A stretch of DNA of 64,000 nucleotides, from contig OY987225.1 of NCBI GenBank assembly GCA_963920705.1, positions 4,528,334-4,592,333 of the forward strand. The letters are read 5' to 3'. Source of the stretch: Odiellus spinosus. Its lineage: Eukaryota > Arthropoda > Arachnida > Opiliones > Phalangiidae. The notes below the pieces were generated by a model. It searched no databases. It was not told the origin of the DNA and saw nothing but the letters and a program-made list of their open reading frames with translations. Shown in pieces: positions 14,080 to 28,600 of the stretch (position 1 is its first letter; each line of letters starts with the position of its first letter). The position numbers and the translations under genes are program-made.

Positions 14080-15886
14080 TTCATAATTTTTGATGTAAAT
14101 AGCTGGGGCAGCCTCACTTGATTCAGTCAGATCTCTACATTTTTACCATTGCCCTTTCAACCCAATTTATATTAATTTTTTCATAATTTTTGATGTTAAT
14201 AGCTGCGGCAGCCGCACTTGATTCAGTCAAATCTCTACATTTTTACCAGTGCCCTTTAATCCCAATTAAAATTAATGTTTTCATAATTTTTGATGTTAAT
14301 AGCTGCGGCAGCCGAACTTGATTTAGGCAGTTCTCTACATTTTTACCATTGTCCTTTAAACCAAATTAAAATAAATTTTTTCACAATTTTTGATGTTAAT
14401 AGCTGGGGCAGCCTCACTTGATTCAGTCAGATCTCTACATCTTTACCATTGCCCTTTAAACCCAATTAAAATTATTTTTTTCATAATTTTTGATGTTAAT
14501 ATCTGGGGCAGCCTCACTTAATTCAAGCAGATCTCTACATTTTTACCATTGCCCTTTAAACACAATTAAAATGAAAAATTTCATAATTTTTATGTTAATA
14601 GCTGGGGCAGCCTCACTTGATTCAGGCAGATCTCTACATTTTTACCATTGCCCTTTAAACCCAATTAAAATTAATTTTTTCATAATTTTTATGTTAATAG
14701 CTGGGGCAGCCTCACTTGATTCTGTCAGATCTCTACATTTTTACCATTGCACTTTAAACTCAATTAAAATTAATTTTTTCATAATTTTTGATGTTAATAT
14801 CTGGGGCAGCCTCACTTGATTCAGTCAGATCTCTACATTTTTACCATTGCCCTTTCAACCCAATTTATATTAATTTTTTCATAATTTTTGATGTTAGCAG
14901 CTGCGGCAGCCGCACTTGATTCAGTCAAATCCCTACATTTTTACCAGTGCCCTTTAATCCCAATTAAACTTAATTTTTTCATAATTTTTGATTTTAATAG
15001 CTGCGGCAGCCGCACTTGATTCAGTCAAATCTCTACATTTTTACCAGTGCCCTTTAATTCCAATTATAATTAATTTTTTCATAATTTTTGATGTTAATAG
15101 CTGGGGCAGCCTCACTTGATTCAGGCAGATCTCTACATTTTTACAATTGCCCTTTAAACCCAATTAAAATAAATTTTTTCATAATTTTTATGTTAATAGC
15201 TGGGGCAGCCTACTTGATTCAGGCAGATCTGTACATTTTTACCATTGCCCTTTAAACCCAATTAAAATTATTTTTTTCATAATTTTTGATGTAAATAGCT
15301 GGGGCAGCCTCACTTGATTCAGTCAGATCTCTACATTTTTACCATTGCCCTTTCAACCCAATTTATATTAATTTTTTCATAATTTTTGATGTTAATAGCT
15401 GCGGCAGCCGCACTTGATTCAGTCAAATCTCTACATTTTTACCAGTGCCCTTTAATCCCAATTAAAATTAATGTTTTCATAATTTTTGATGTTAATAGCT
15501 GCGGCAGCCGAACTTGATTTAGGCAGTTCTCTACATTTTTACCATTGTCCTTTAAACCAAATTAAAATAAATTTTTTCACAATTTTTGATGTTAATAGCT
15601 GGGGCAGCCTCACTTGATTCAGTCAGATCTCTACATCTTTACCATTGCCCTTTAAACCCAATTAAAATTATTTTTTTCATAATTTTTGATGTTAATATCT
15701 GGGGCAGCCTCACTTAATTCAAGCAGATCTCTACATTTTTACCATTGCCCTTTAAACACAATTAAAATGAAAAATTTCATAATTTTTATGTTAATAGCTG
15801 GGGCAGCCTCACTTGATTCAGGCAGATCTCTACATTTTTACCATTGCCCTTTAAACCCAATTAAAATAATTTTTTCACAATTTTTG
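14080..15886 (+). repeat. Local duplication in block A, offset 1,196 bp (12 monomers)
   Basis: The run at about 14,080-14,690 is repeated at about 15,276-15,886. It includes the gatgtaaatagctgggg variant, the ctacatctttacc variant and the cttaattcaagcag monomer. All occur in the same order in both copies. Confidence 0.78.
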
Positions 15887-18800
15887 ATGTTAATAGCTGG
15901 GGCAGCACCACTTGATTCTGTCAGATCTCTACATTTTTACCATTGCACTTTAAACTCAATTAAAATTAATTTTTTCATAATTTTTGATGTTAATATCTGG
16001 GGCATCCTCACTTGATTCAGGCAGATCTGTACATTTTTACCATTGCCTTTAAACACAATTAAAATAAAAATTTTCAAAATTTTTATGTTAATAGCTGGGG
16101 CAGCCTCACTTGATTCAGGCAGATCTCTATATTTTTACCATTGCCCTTTAAACCCAATTAAAATAATTTTTTTCATAATTTTTGATGTTAATAGCTGGGG
16201 CAGCCTCACTTGATTCAGGCAGATCTCTACATTTTACCATTGCCCTTTAAACCCAATTAAAATTATTTTTTTTTCATAATTTTTGATGTTAATAGCTGGG
16301 GCAGCCTCACTTGATTCAGTCAGATCTCTACATTTTTACCATTGCCCTTTAAACCCAATTAAAATTAATTTTTTCACAATTTTTGATGTTAATAGCTGAG
16401 GCAGCCTCACTTGATTCAGTCAGATCTCTACATTTTTACCATTGCCCTTTAAACCCAATTAAAATTAATTTTTTCACAATTTTTGATGTTAATAGCTGGG
16501 GCAGCCTCACTTGATTCAGGCAAATCTCTACATTTTTACCAGTACCCTTTAATCCCAATTAAACTTAATTTTTTCATAATTTTTGATTTTAATAGCTGCG
16601 GCAGCCGCACTTGATTCAGTCAAATCTCTACATTTTTACCAGTGCCCTTTAATCCCAATTAAAATTTATGTTTTCATAATTTTTGATGGTAATAGCTGCG
16701 GCAGCCGAACTTGATTCAGTCAGATCTCTACATTTTTACCATTGCCCTTTAAACCCAATTAAAATGAAAAATTTCATAATTTTTATGTTAATAGCTGGGG
16801 CAGCCTCACTTAATTCAGGCAGATCTCTACATTTTTACCATTGCCCTTTAAACACAATTAAAATGAAAAATTTCATAATTTTTATGTTAATAGCTGGGGC
16901 AGCCTCACTTGATTCAGGCAGATCTCTATATTTTTACCATTGCCCTTTAAACCGAATTAAAATAATTTTTTTCATAATTTTTGATGTTAATAGCTGGGGC
17001 AGCCTCACTTGATTCAGGCAGATCTCTACATTTTTACCATTGCCCTTTAAACCCAATTAAAATTATTTTTTTCATAATTTTTGATGTTAATAGCTGGGGC
17101 AGCCTCACTTGATTCAGTCAGATCTCTACATTTTTACCATTGCCCTTTAAACCCAATTAAAATTAATTTTTTCACAATTTTTGATGTTAATAGCTGAGGC
17201 AGCCTAACTTGATTCAGTCAGATCTCTACATTTTTACCATTGCCCTTTAAACCCAATTAAAATTAATTTTTTCATAATTTTTGATGTTAATAGCTTGGGC
17301 AGCCTCACTTGATTCAGGCAGATCTCTACATTTTTACCATTGCCCCTTAAACCCAATTAAAATTAATTTTTTCATAATTTTTATGTTAAAAGCTGGGGCA
17401 GCCTCACTTGATTCAGTCAGATCTCTACATTTTACCATTGCCCTTTAAACCGAATTAAAATAATTTTTTTCATAATTTTTGATGTTAATAGCTGGGGCAG
17501 CCTCACTTGATTCAGGCAGATCCCTACATTTTTACCATTGCTCTTTAAACCCAATTAAAATTAATTTTTTCACAATTTTTGATGTTAATAGCTGAGGCAG
17601 CCTAACTTGATTCAGTCAGATCTCTACATTTTTACCATTGCCCTTTAAACCCAATTAAAATTAATTTTTTCACAATTTTTGATGTTAATAGCTGGGGCAG
17701 CCTCACTTGATTCAGGCAAATCTCTACATTTTTACCATTGCCCTTTAAACCCAATTAAAATTAATTTTTTCATAATTTTTGATGTTAATATCTGGGGCAG
17801 CTTCACTTGATTCAGGCAGATCTGTACATTTTTACCATTGCCCTTTAAACACAATTAAAATATAAGTTTTCAAAATTTTTATGTTAATAGCTTGGGCAGC
17901 CTCACTTGATTCAGGCAGATCTCTACATTTTTACAATTGCCCTTTAAACCCAATTAAAATAAATTTTTTCACAATTTTTGATGTTAATAACTGAGGCAGC
18001 CTCACTTGATTCAGGCAGATCTGTATATTTTTACCATTGCCCTGTAAACCCAATTAAAAAATTTTTTTTTTTCATAATTTTTGATGTTAATAGCTGGGGC
18101 AGCCTCACTTGATTCAGTCAGATCTCTACATTATTACCATTGCCCTTTCAACCCAATTTATATTAATTTTTTCATAATTTTTGATGTTAATAGCTGCGGC
18201 AGCGCACTTGATTCAGTCAAATCTCTACATTTTTACCAGTGCCCTTTAATCAAAATTAAACTTAATTTTTTCATAATTTTTGATTTTAATAGCTGCGGCA
18301 GCCGCATTTGATTCAGTCAGATCTCTACATTTTTACCATTGCCCTTTAAACCCAATTAAAATTAATTTTTTCATAATTTTTGATGTTAATATCTGGGGCA
18401 GCTTCACTTGATTCAGGCAGATCTGTACATTTTTACCATTGCCCTTTAAACACAATTAAAATATAAATTTTCAAAATTTTTATGTTAATAGCTTGGGCAG
18501 CCTCACTTGATTCAGGCAGATCTTTACATTTTTACCATTGCCCTTTAAACCCAATTAAAATTAATTTTTTCATAATTTTTATGTTAAAAGCTGGGGCAGC
18601 CTCACTTGATCTCTACATTTTTACAATTGCCCATTAAAACCAATTAAAATAAATTTTTTCATAATTTTTATGTTAATAGCTGGGGCAGCCTCACTTGATT
18701 CAGGCAGATCTGTACATTTTTACCATTGCCCTTTAAACCCAATTAAAATTAATTTTTCCATAATTTTTGATGTTAATAGCTGGGGCAGCCTCACTTGATT

Positions 18801-21800
18801 CAGTCAGATCTCTACATTTTTACCATTGCCGTTTCAACCCAATTTATATTAATTTTTTCATAATTTTTGATGTTAATAGCTGCGGCAGCCGCACTTGATT
18901 CAGTCAAATCTCGACATTTTTACCAGTGCCCTTTAATCCCAATTAAACTTAATTTTTTCATAATTTTTGATTTTAATAGCTGCGGCAGCCGCACTTGATT
19001 CAGTCAAATCTCTACATTTTTACCAGTGCCCTTTAATCCCAATTAAAATTAATGTTTTCATAATTTTTGATGTTAATAGCTGCGGCAGCCGAACTTGATT
19101 TAGGCAGTTCTCTACATTTTTACCATTGTCCTTTAAACCAAATTAAAATTAATTTTTTCACAATTTTCGATGTTAATAGCTGGAGCAGCCTCACTTGATT
19201 CAGTCAGATCTCTACATTTTACCATTGCCCTTTAAGCCCAATTAAAATAATTTTTTTCATAATTTTTGATGTTAATAGCTGGGGCAGCCTCACTTGATTC
19301 AGGCAGATCTCTACATTTTTACCATTGCCCTTTAAACCCAATTAAAATTATTTTTTTCATAATTTTTGATGTTAATAGCTGGGGCAGCCTCACTTGATTC
19401 AGTCAGATCTCTACATTTTTACCATTGCCCTTTAAACCCAATTAAAATTAATTTTTTCCCAATTTTTGATGTCAATAGCTGAGGCAGCCTAACTTGATTC
19501 AGTCAGATCTCTACATTTTTACCATTGCCCTTTAAACCCAATTAAAATTAATTTTTTCACAATTTTTGATGTTAATAGCTGGGGCAGCCTCACTTGATTC
19601 AGGCAAATCTCTACATTTTTACCATTGCCCTTTAAACCCAATTAAAATTAATTTTTTCATAATTTTTGATGTTAATATCTGGGGCAGCTTCACTTGATTC
19701 AGGCAGATCTGTACATTTTTACCATTGCCCTTTAAACACAATTAAAATATAAATTTTCAAAATTTTTATGTTAATAGCTTGGGCAGCCTCACTTGTTTCA
19801 GGCAGATCTCTACATTTTTACCATTGCCCTTTAAACCCAATTAAAATGAATTTTTTCATAATTTTTATGTTAAAAGCTGGGGCAGCCTCACTTGATTCAG
19901 TCAGATCTCTACATTTTTACATTGCCCTTTAAACCCAATTAAAATAATTTTTTTCATAATTTTTGATGTTAATAGCTGGGGCAGCCTCGCTTGATTCAGG
20001 CAGATCTCTACATTTTTACAATTGCCCTTTAAAACCAATTAAAATAAATTTTTTGATAATTTTTATGTTAATAGCTGGGGCAGCCTCACTTGATTCAGGC
20101 AGATCTGTACATTTTTACCATTGCCCTTTAAACCCAATTAAAATTAATTTTTCCATAATTTTTGATGTTAATAGCTAAGGCAGCCTCACTTGATTCAGTC
20201 AGATCTGTACATTTTTACCATTGCCCTGTAAACCCAATTAAAAATTATTTTTTTTCATAATTTTTGATGTTAATAGCTGGGGCAGCCTCACTTGATTCAG
20301 TCAGATCTCTACATTATTACCATTGCCCTTTCAACCCAATTTATATTAATTTTTTCATAATTTTTGATTTTAATAGCTGCGGCAGCCGCACTTGATTCAG
20401 TCAGATCTCTACATTTTTACCATTGCCCTTTAAACCCAATTAAAATTAATTTTTTCATAATTTTTGATGTTAATATCTGGGGCAGCTTCACTTGATTCAG
20501 GCAGATCTGTACATTTTTACCATTGCCCTTTAAACACAATTAAAATATAAATTTTCAAAATTTTTATGTTAATAGCTTGGGCAGCCTCACTTGATTCAGG
20601 CAGATCTTTACATTTTTACCATTGCCCTTTAAACCCAATTAAAATTAATTTTTTCATAATTTTTATGTTAAAAGCTGGGGCAGCCTCACTTGATCTCTAC
20701 ATTTTTACAATTGCCCATTAAAACCAATTAAAATAAATTTTTTCATAATTTTTATGTTAATAGCTGGGGCAGCCTCACTTGATTCAGGCAGATCTGTACA
20801 TTTTTACCATTGCCCTTTAAACCCAATTAAAATTAATTTTTCCATAATTTTTGATGTTAATAGCTGGGGCAGCCTCACTTGATTCAGTCAGATCTCTACA
20901 TTTTTACCATTGCCCTTTCAACCCAATTTATATTAATTTTTTCATAATTTTTTATGTTAATAGCTGCGGCAGCCGCACTTGATTCAGTCAAATCTCGACA
21001 TTTTTACCAGTGCCCTTTAATCCCAATTAAACTTAATTTTTTCATAATTTTTGATTTTAATAGCTGCGGCAGCCGCACTTGATTCAGTCAAATCTCTACA
21101 TTTTTACCAGTGCCCTTTAATCCCAATTAAAATTAATGTTTTCATAATTTTTGATGTTAATAGCTGCGGCAGCCGAACTTGATTTAGGCAGTTCTCTACA
21201 TTTTTACCATTGTCCTTTAAACCAAATTAAAATTAATTTTTTCACAATTTTCGATGTTAATAGCTGGGGCAGCCTCACTTGATTCAGTCAGATCTCTACA
21301 TTTTACCATTGCCCTTTAAGCCCAATTAAAATAATTTTTTTCATAATTTTTGATGTTAATAGCTGGGGCAGCCTCACTTGATTCAGGCAGATCTCTACAT
21401 TTTTACCATTGCCCTTTAAACCCAATTAAAATTATTTTTTTCATAATTTTTGATGTTAATAGCTGGGGCAGCCTCACTTGATTCAGTCAGATCTCTACAT
21501 TTTTACCATTGCCCTTTAAACCCAATTAAAATTAATTTTTTCACAATTTTTGATGTCAATAGCTGAGGCAGCCTAACTTGATTCAGTCAGATCTCTACAT
21601 TTTTACCATTGCCCTTTAAACCCAATTAAAATTAATTTTTTCACAATTTTTGATGTTAATAGCTGGGGCAGCCTCACTTGATTCAGGCAAATCTCTACAT
21701 TTTTACCATTGCCCTTTAAACCCAATTAAAATTAATTTTTTCATAATTTTTGATGTTAATATCTGGGGCAGCTTCACTTGATTCAGGCAGATCTGTACAT

Positions 21801-23310
21801 TTTTACCATTGCCCTTTAAACACAATTAAAATATAAATTTTCAAAATTTTTATGTTAATAGCTTGGGCAGCCTCACTTGATTCAGGCAGATTTCTACATT
21901 TTTACCATTGCCCTTTAAACCCAATTAAAATTAATTTTTTCATAATTTTTATGTTAAAAGCTGGGGCAGCCTCACTTGATTCAGTCAGATCTCTACATTT
22001 TTACATTGCCCTTTAAACCCAATTAAAATAATTTTTTTCATAATTTTTGATGTTAATAGCTGGGGCAGCCTCACTTGATTCAGGCAGATCTCTACATTTT
22101 TACCATTGCCCTTTAAACCCAATTAAAATTATTTTTTTCATAATTTTTGATGTTAATAGCTGGGGCAGCCTCACTTGATTCAGTCAGATCTCTACATTTT
22201 TACCATTGCCCTTTAAACCCAATTAAAATTAATTTTTTCACAATTTTTGATGTTAATAGCTGGGGCAGCCTCACTTGATTCAGGCAAATCTCTACATTTT
22301 TACCATTGCCCTTTAAACCCAATTAAAATTAATTTTTTCATAATTTTTGATGTTAATATCTGGGGCAGCTTCACTTGATTCAGGCAGATCTGTACATTTT
22401 TACCATTGCCTTTAAACACAATTAAAATAAAATTTTTCATAATTTTTGATGTTAATAGCTGGGGCAGCCTCACTTGATTCAGGCAGATCTCTACATTTTT
22501 ACGATTGCCCTTTAAAACCAATTAAAATAAATTTTTTCATAATTTTTATGTTAATAGCTGGGGCAGCCTCACTTGATTCAGGCAGATCTGTACATTTTTA
22601 CCATTGCCCTGTAAACCCAATTAAAATTAATTTTTCATAATTTTTGATGTTAATAGCTAAAGCAGCCTCACTTGATTCAGTCAGATCTCTACATTTTTAC
22701 CATTGCCCTTTCAACCCAATTTATATTAATTTTTTCATAATTTTTGATGTTAATAGCTGCGGCAGCCGCACTTGATTCAGTCAAATCTCTACATTTTTAC
22801 CAGTGCCCTTTAATCCCAATTAAAATTTATGTTTTCATAATTTTTGATGTTAATAGCTGCGGCAGCCGAACTTGATTTAGGCAGTTCTCTACATTTTTAC
22901 CATTGCCCTTTAAACCAAATTAAAATTAATTTTTTCACAATTTTTGATGTAAATAGCTGGGGCAGCCTCACTTGATTCAGTCAGATCTCTACATTTTTAC
23001 CATTGCCCTTTAAACTCAATTAAAATTAATTTTTGATGTTAATATCTGGGGCAGCCTCACTTGATTCAGGCAGATCTGTACATTTTTACCATTGCCCTTT
23101 AAACCCAATTAAAATAATTTTTTTCATAGTTTTTGATGTTAATAGCTGGGGCAGCCTCACTTGATTCAGGCAGATCTCTACATTTTTACCATTGCCCTTT
23201 AAACCCAATTAAAATTAATTTTTTCATAATTTTTGATGTTAATAGCTGGGGCAGCCTCACTTGATTCAGGCAAATCTCTACATTTTTACCATTGCCCTTT
23301 AAACCCAATT

Positions 23311-24908
23311 AAAATTAATTTTTTCATAATTTATGATGTTAATATCTGGGGCAGCTTCACTTGATTCAGGCAGATCTGTACATTTTTACCATTGCCCTTT
23401 AAACACAATTAAAATATAAATTTTCAAAATTTTTATGTTAATAGCTTGGGCAGCCTCACTTGATTCAGGCAGATCTCTACATTTTTACCATTGCCCTTTA
23501 AACCCAATTAAAATTTATTTTTTCACAATTTTTGATGTAAATAGCTGGGGCAGCCTCACTTGATTCAAGCAGATCTCTACATTTTTACCATTGCCCTTTA
23601 AACCCAATTAAAATTATTTTTTTTATAATTTTTGATGTTAATATCTGGGGCAGCCTCACTTAATTCAGGCAGATCTCTACATTTTTACCATTGCCCTTTA
23701 AACACAATTAAAATAAAAAAATTCTTAATTTTTATGTTAAGAGCTGGGGCAGCCTCACTTGATTCAGGCAGATCTCTACATTTTTACCATTGCCCTTTAA
23801 ACCCAATTAAAATTAATTTTTTCATAATTTTTATGTTAAAAGCTGGGGCAGCCTCACTTAATGATTCAGTCAGATCTCTACATTTTACCATTGCCCTTTA
23901 AACCCAATTAAAATAAATTTTTTCATAATTTTTGATGTTAATAGCTGGGGCAGCCTCACTTGATTCAGGCAGATATCTACATTTTTACCATTGCCCTTCA
24001 AACTCAATTAAAATTAGTTTTTTCATAATTTTTGATGTTAATAGCTGGGGCAGCCTCACTTGATTCAGCCAGATCTCTAAATTTTTATCATTGCCCTTTA
24101 AACCCAATTAAAATTAATTTTTTCATAATTTTTGATGTTAATATCTGGGGCAGCTTCACTTGATTCAGGCAGATCTGTACATTTTTACCATTGCCCTTTA
24201 AACACAATTAAAATATAAATTTTCAAAATTTTTATGTTAATAGCTTGGGCAGCCTCACTTGATTCAGGCAGATCTCTACATTTTTACCATTGCCCTTTAA
24301 ACCCAATTAAAATTTATTTTTTCACAATTTTTGATGTAAATAGCTGGGGCAGCCTCACTTGATTCAAGCAGATCTCTACATTTTTACCATTGCCCTTTAA
24401 ACCCAATTAAAATTATTTTTTTTATAATTTTTGATGTTAATATCTGGGGCAGCCTCACTTAATTCAGGCAGATCTCTACATTTTTACCATTGCCCTTTAA
24501 ACACAATTAAAATAAAAAATTTCTTAATTTTTATGTTAAGAGCTGGGGCAGCCTCACTTGATTCAGGCAGATCTCTACATTTTTACCATTGCCCTTTAAA
24601 CCCAATTAAAATTAATTTTTTCATAATTTTTATGTTAAAAGCTGGGGCAGCCTCACTTAATGATTCAGTCAGATCTCTACATTTTACCATTGCCCTTTAA
24701 ACCCAATTAAAATAAATTTTTTCATAATTTTTGATGTTAATAGCTGGGGCAGCCTCACTTGATTCAGGCAGATATCTACATTTTTACCATTGCCCTTCAA
24801 ACTCAATTAAAATTAGTTTTTTCATAATTTTTGATGTTAATAGCTGGGGCAGCCTCACTTGATTCAGCCAGATCTCTAAATTTTTATCATTGCCCTTTAA
24901 ACCCAATT
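23311..24908 (+). repeat. Local duplication in block B, offset 799 bp (8 monomers)
   Basis: The run 23,311-24,109 is repeated at 24,110-24,908. Both copies carry the cttaattcagg monomer, the 'ttcttaattt' variant, the gttaagagctgggg variant and the cttaatgattcag insertion. Block A has one copy of this run. Confidence 0.85.
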
Positions 24909-25680
24909 AAAATTAATTTTTTCATAATTTTTGATGTTAATATCTGGGGCAGCTTCACTTGATTCAGGCAGATCTGTACATTTTTACCATTGCCCTTTAA
25001 ACACAATTAAAATATAAATTTTCAAAATTTTTATGCTAATAGCTTGGGCAGCCTCACTTGATTCAGGCAGATCTCTACATTTTTACCATTGCCCTTTAAA
25101 CCCAATTAAAACTAATTTTTTTCACAATGTTAAAAGCTGGGGCAGCCTCACTTGATTCAGTCAGATCTCTACATTTTACCATTGCCCTTTAAACCCAATT
25201 AAAATAATTTATTTCATAATTTTTGATGTTAATAGCTGGGGCAGCCTCACTTGATTCAGGCAGATCTCTACATTTTTACCATTGCCCTTTAAACCCAATT
25301 AAAATTAATTTTTTTCACAATTTTTGATGTTAATAGCTGGGGCAGCCTCACTTGATTCAGGCAAATCTCTACATTTTTACCATTGCCCTTTAAACCCAAT
25401 TAAAATTAATTTTTTCATAACTTTTGATGTTAATATCTGGGGCAGCTTCACTTGATTCAGGCAGATCTGTACATTTTTACCATTGCCCTTTAAACACAAT
25501 TAAAATATAAATTTTCAAAATTTTTATGTTAATAGCTTGGGCAGCCTCACTTGATTCAGGCAGATCTCTACATTTTTACCATTGCCCTTTAAACCCAATT
25601 AAAATTAATTTTTTCATAATTTTTATGTTAAAAGCTGGGGCAGCCTCACTTGATTCAGTCAGATCTCTACATTTTACCAT

Positions 25681-28600
25681 TGCCCTTTAAACCCAATTAA
25701 AATAATTTATTTCATAATTTTTGATGTTAATAGCTGGGGCAGCCTCACTTGATTCAGGCAGATCTCTACATTTTTACCATTGCCCTTTAAACCCAATTAA
25801 AATAAATTTTTTCACAATTTTTGATGTTAATAGCTGGGGCAGCCTCACTTGATTCAGGCAAATCTCTACATTTTTACCATTGCCCTTTAAACCCAATTAA
25901 AATTAATTTTTTCATAATTTTAGATGTTTATATCTGGGGCAGCTTCACTTGATTCAGGCAGATCTGTACATTTTTACCATTGCCCTTTAAACACAATTAA
26001 AATATAAATTTTCAAAATTTTTATGTTAATAGCTTGGGCAGCCTCACTTGATTCAGGCAGATCTCTACATTTTTACCATTGCCCTTTAAACCCAATTAAA
26101 ATTAATTTTTTCATAATTTTTATGTTAAAAGCTGGGGCAGCCTCACTTGATCTCTACATTTTTACAATTGCCCTTTAAAACCAATTAAAATAAATTTTTT
26201 CATAATTTTTATGTTAATAGCTGGGGCAGCCTCACTTGATTCAGGCAGATCTGTACATTTTTACCATTGCCCTTTAAACCCAATTAAAATTAATTTTTCC
26301 ATAATTTTTGATGTTAATAGCTGGGGCAGCCTCACTTGATTCAGTCAGATCTCTACATTTTTACCATTGCCCTTTCAACCCAAATTATATTAATTTTTTC
26401 ATAATTTTTGATGTTAATAGCTGCGGCAGCTGCACTTGATTCAGTCAAATCTCTACATTTTTACCAGTGCCCTTTAATCCCAATTAAACTTAATTTTTTC
26501 ATAATTTTTGATTTTAATAGCTGCGGCAGCCGCACTTGATTCAGTTAAATCTCTACATTTTTACCAGTGCCCTTTAATCCCAATTAAAATTAATGTTTTC
26601 ATAATTTTTGATGTTAATAGCTGCGGCAGCCGAACTTGATTTAGGCAGTTCTCTACATTTTTACCAATGTCCTTTAAACCAAATTAAAATTAATTTTTTC
26701 ACAATTTTTATGTTAATAGCTGGGGCAGCCTCACTTGATTCAGTCAGATCTCTACATTTTTACCATTGCCCTTTAAACCCAATTAAAATTATTTTTTTCA
26801 TAATTTTTGATGTTAATAGCTGGGGCAGCCTCACTTGATTCAGTCAGATCTCTACATTTTTACCATTGCCCTTTCAACCCAATTTATATTAATTTTTTCA
26901 TAATTTTTGATGTTAATAGCTGCGGCAGCCGCACTTGATTCAGTCAAATCTCTACATTTTTACCAGTGCCCTTTAATCCCAATTAAACTTAATTTTTTCA
27001 TAATTTTTGATTTTAATAGCTGCGGCAGCCGCACTTGATTCAGTCAAATCTCTACATTTTTACCAGTGCCCTTTAATCCCAATTAAAATTATTTTTTTCA
27101 TAATTTTTGATGTTAATAGCTTGGGCAGCCTCACTTGATTCAGGCAGATCTCTACATTTTTACCATTGCCCTTTAAACCCAATTAAAATTAATTTTTTCA
27201 TAATTTTTATGTTAAAAGCTGGGGCAGCCTCACTTGATTCAGTCAGATCTCTACATTTTACCATTGCCCTTTAAACCCAATTAAAATAATTTTTTTCATA
27301 ATTTTTGATGTTAATAGCTGGGGCAGCCTCACTTGATTCAGGCAGATCTCTACATTTTTACAATTGCCCTTTAAACCCAATTAAAATAAATTTTTTCATA
27401 ATTTTTATGTTAATAGCTGGAGCAGCCTCACTTGATTCAGGCAAATATCTACATTTTTACCAGTGCCCTTTAATCCCAATTAAAATTAATGTTTTCATAA
27501 TTTTTGATGTTAATAGCTGCGGCAGCCGAACTTGATTTAGGCAGTTCTCTACATTTTTACCATTGTCCTTTAAACCAAATTAAAATTAATTTTTTCACAA
27601 TTTTTATGTTAATAGCTGGGGCAGCCTCACTTGATTCAGTCAGATCTCTACATTTTTACCATTGCCCTTTAAACCCAATTAAAATTAATTTTTTCATAAT
27701 TTTTATGTTAAAAGCTGGGGCAGCCTCACTTGATCTCTACATTTTTACAATTGCCCTTTAAAACCAATTAAAATAAATTTTTTCATAATTTTTATGTTAA
27801 TAGCTGGGGCAGTCTCACTTGATTCAGGCAGATCTGTTCATTTTTACCATTGCCCTTTAAACCCAATTAAAATAATTTATTTCATAATTTTTGATGTTAA
27901 TAGCTGGGGCAGCCTCACTTGATTCAGGCAGATCTCTACATTTTTACCATTGCCCTTTAAACCCAATTAAAATAAATTTTTTCACAATTTTTGATGTTAA
28001 TAGCTGGGGCAGCCTCACTTGATTCAGGCAAATCTCTACATTTTTACCATTGCCCTTTAAACCCAATTAAAATTAATTTTTTCATAATTTTAGATGTTTA
28101 TATCTGGGGCAGCTTCACTTGATTCAGGCAGATCTGTACATTTTTACCATTGCCCTTTAAACACAATTAAAATATAAATTTTCAAAATTTTTATGTTAAT
28201 AGCTTGGGCAGCCTCACTTGATTCAGGCAGATCTCTACATTTTTACCATTGCCCTTTAAACCCAATTAAAATTAATTTTTTCATAATTTTTATGTTAAAA
28301 GCTGGGGCAGCCTCACTTGATCTCTACATTTTTACAATTGCCCTTTAAAACCAATTAAAATAAATTTTTTCATAATTTTTATGTTAATAGCTGGGGCAGC
28401 CTCACTTGATTCAGGCAGATCTGTACATTTTTACCATTGCCCTTTAAACCCAATTAAAATTAATTTTTCCATAATTTTTGATGTTAATAGCTGGGGCAGC
28501 CTCACTTGATTCAGTCAGATCTCTACATTTTTACCATTGCCCTTTCAACCCAAATTATATTAATTTTTTCATAATTTTTGATGTTAATAGCTGCGGCAGC

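Larger units (their letters stand above)
1..17260 (+). repeat. Satellite higher-order block A (first copy, left end truncated)
   Basis: This stretch of the satellite array has a specific order of monomer subfamilies and private variants that recurs downstream in block B. Landmarks include the rare gccccttaaa variant near 170, a 1-bp-deleted gcggcagcgcac monomer near 1,022, the inserted 'cttaatgattcag' near 6,297, the short 'cacaatgttaaaagc' monomer near 7,255 and agatgtttatatc near 7,951. Each reappears about 17.2 to 19 kb downstream. Within the block are two local duplications (about 9,330-10,100 repeated at 10,615-11,385, and 14,080-14,690 repeated at 15,276-15,886). Confidence 0.85.
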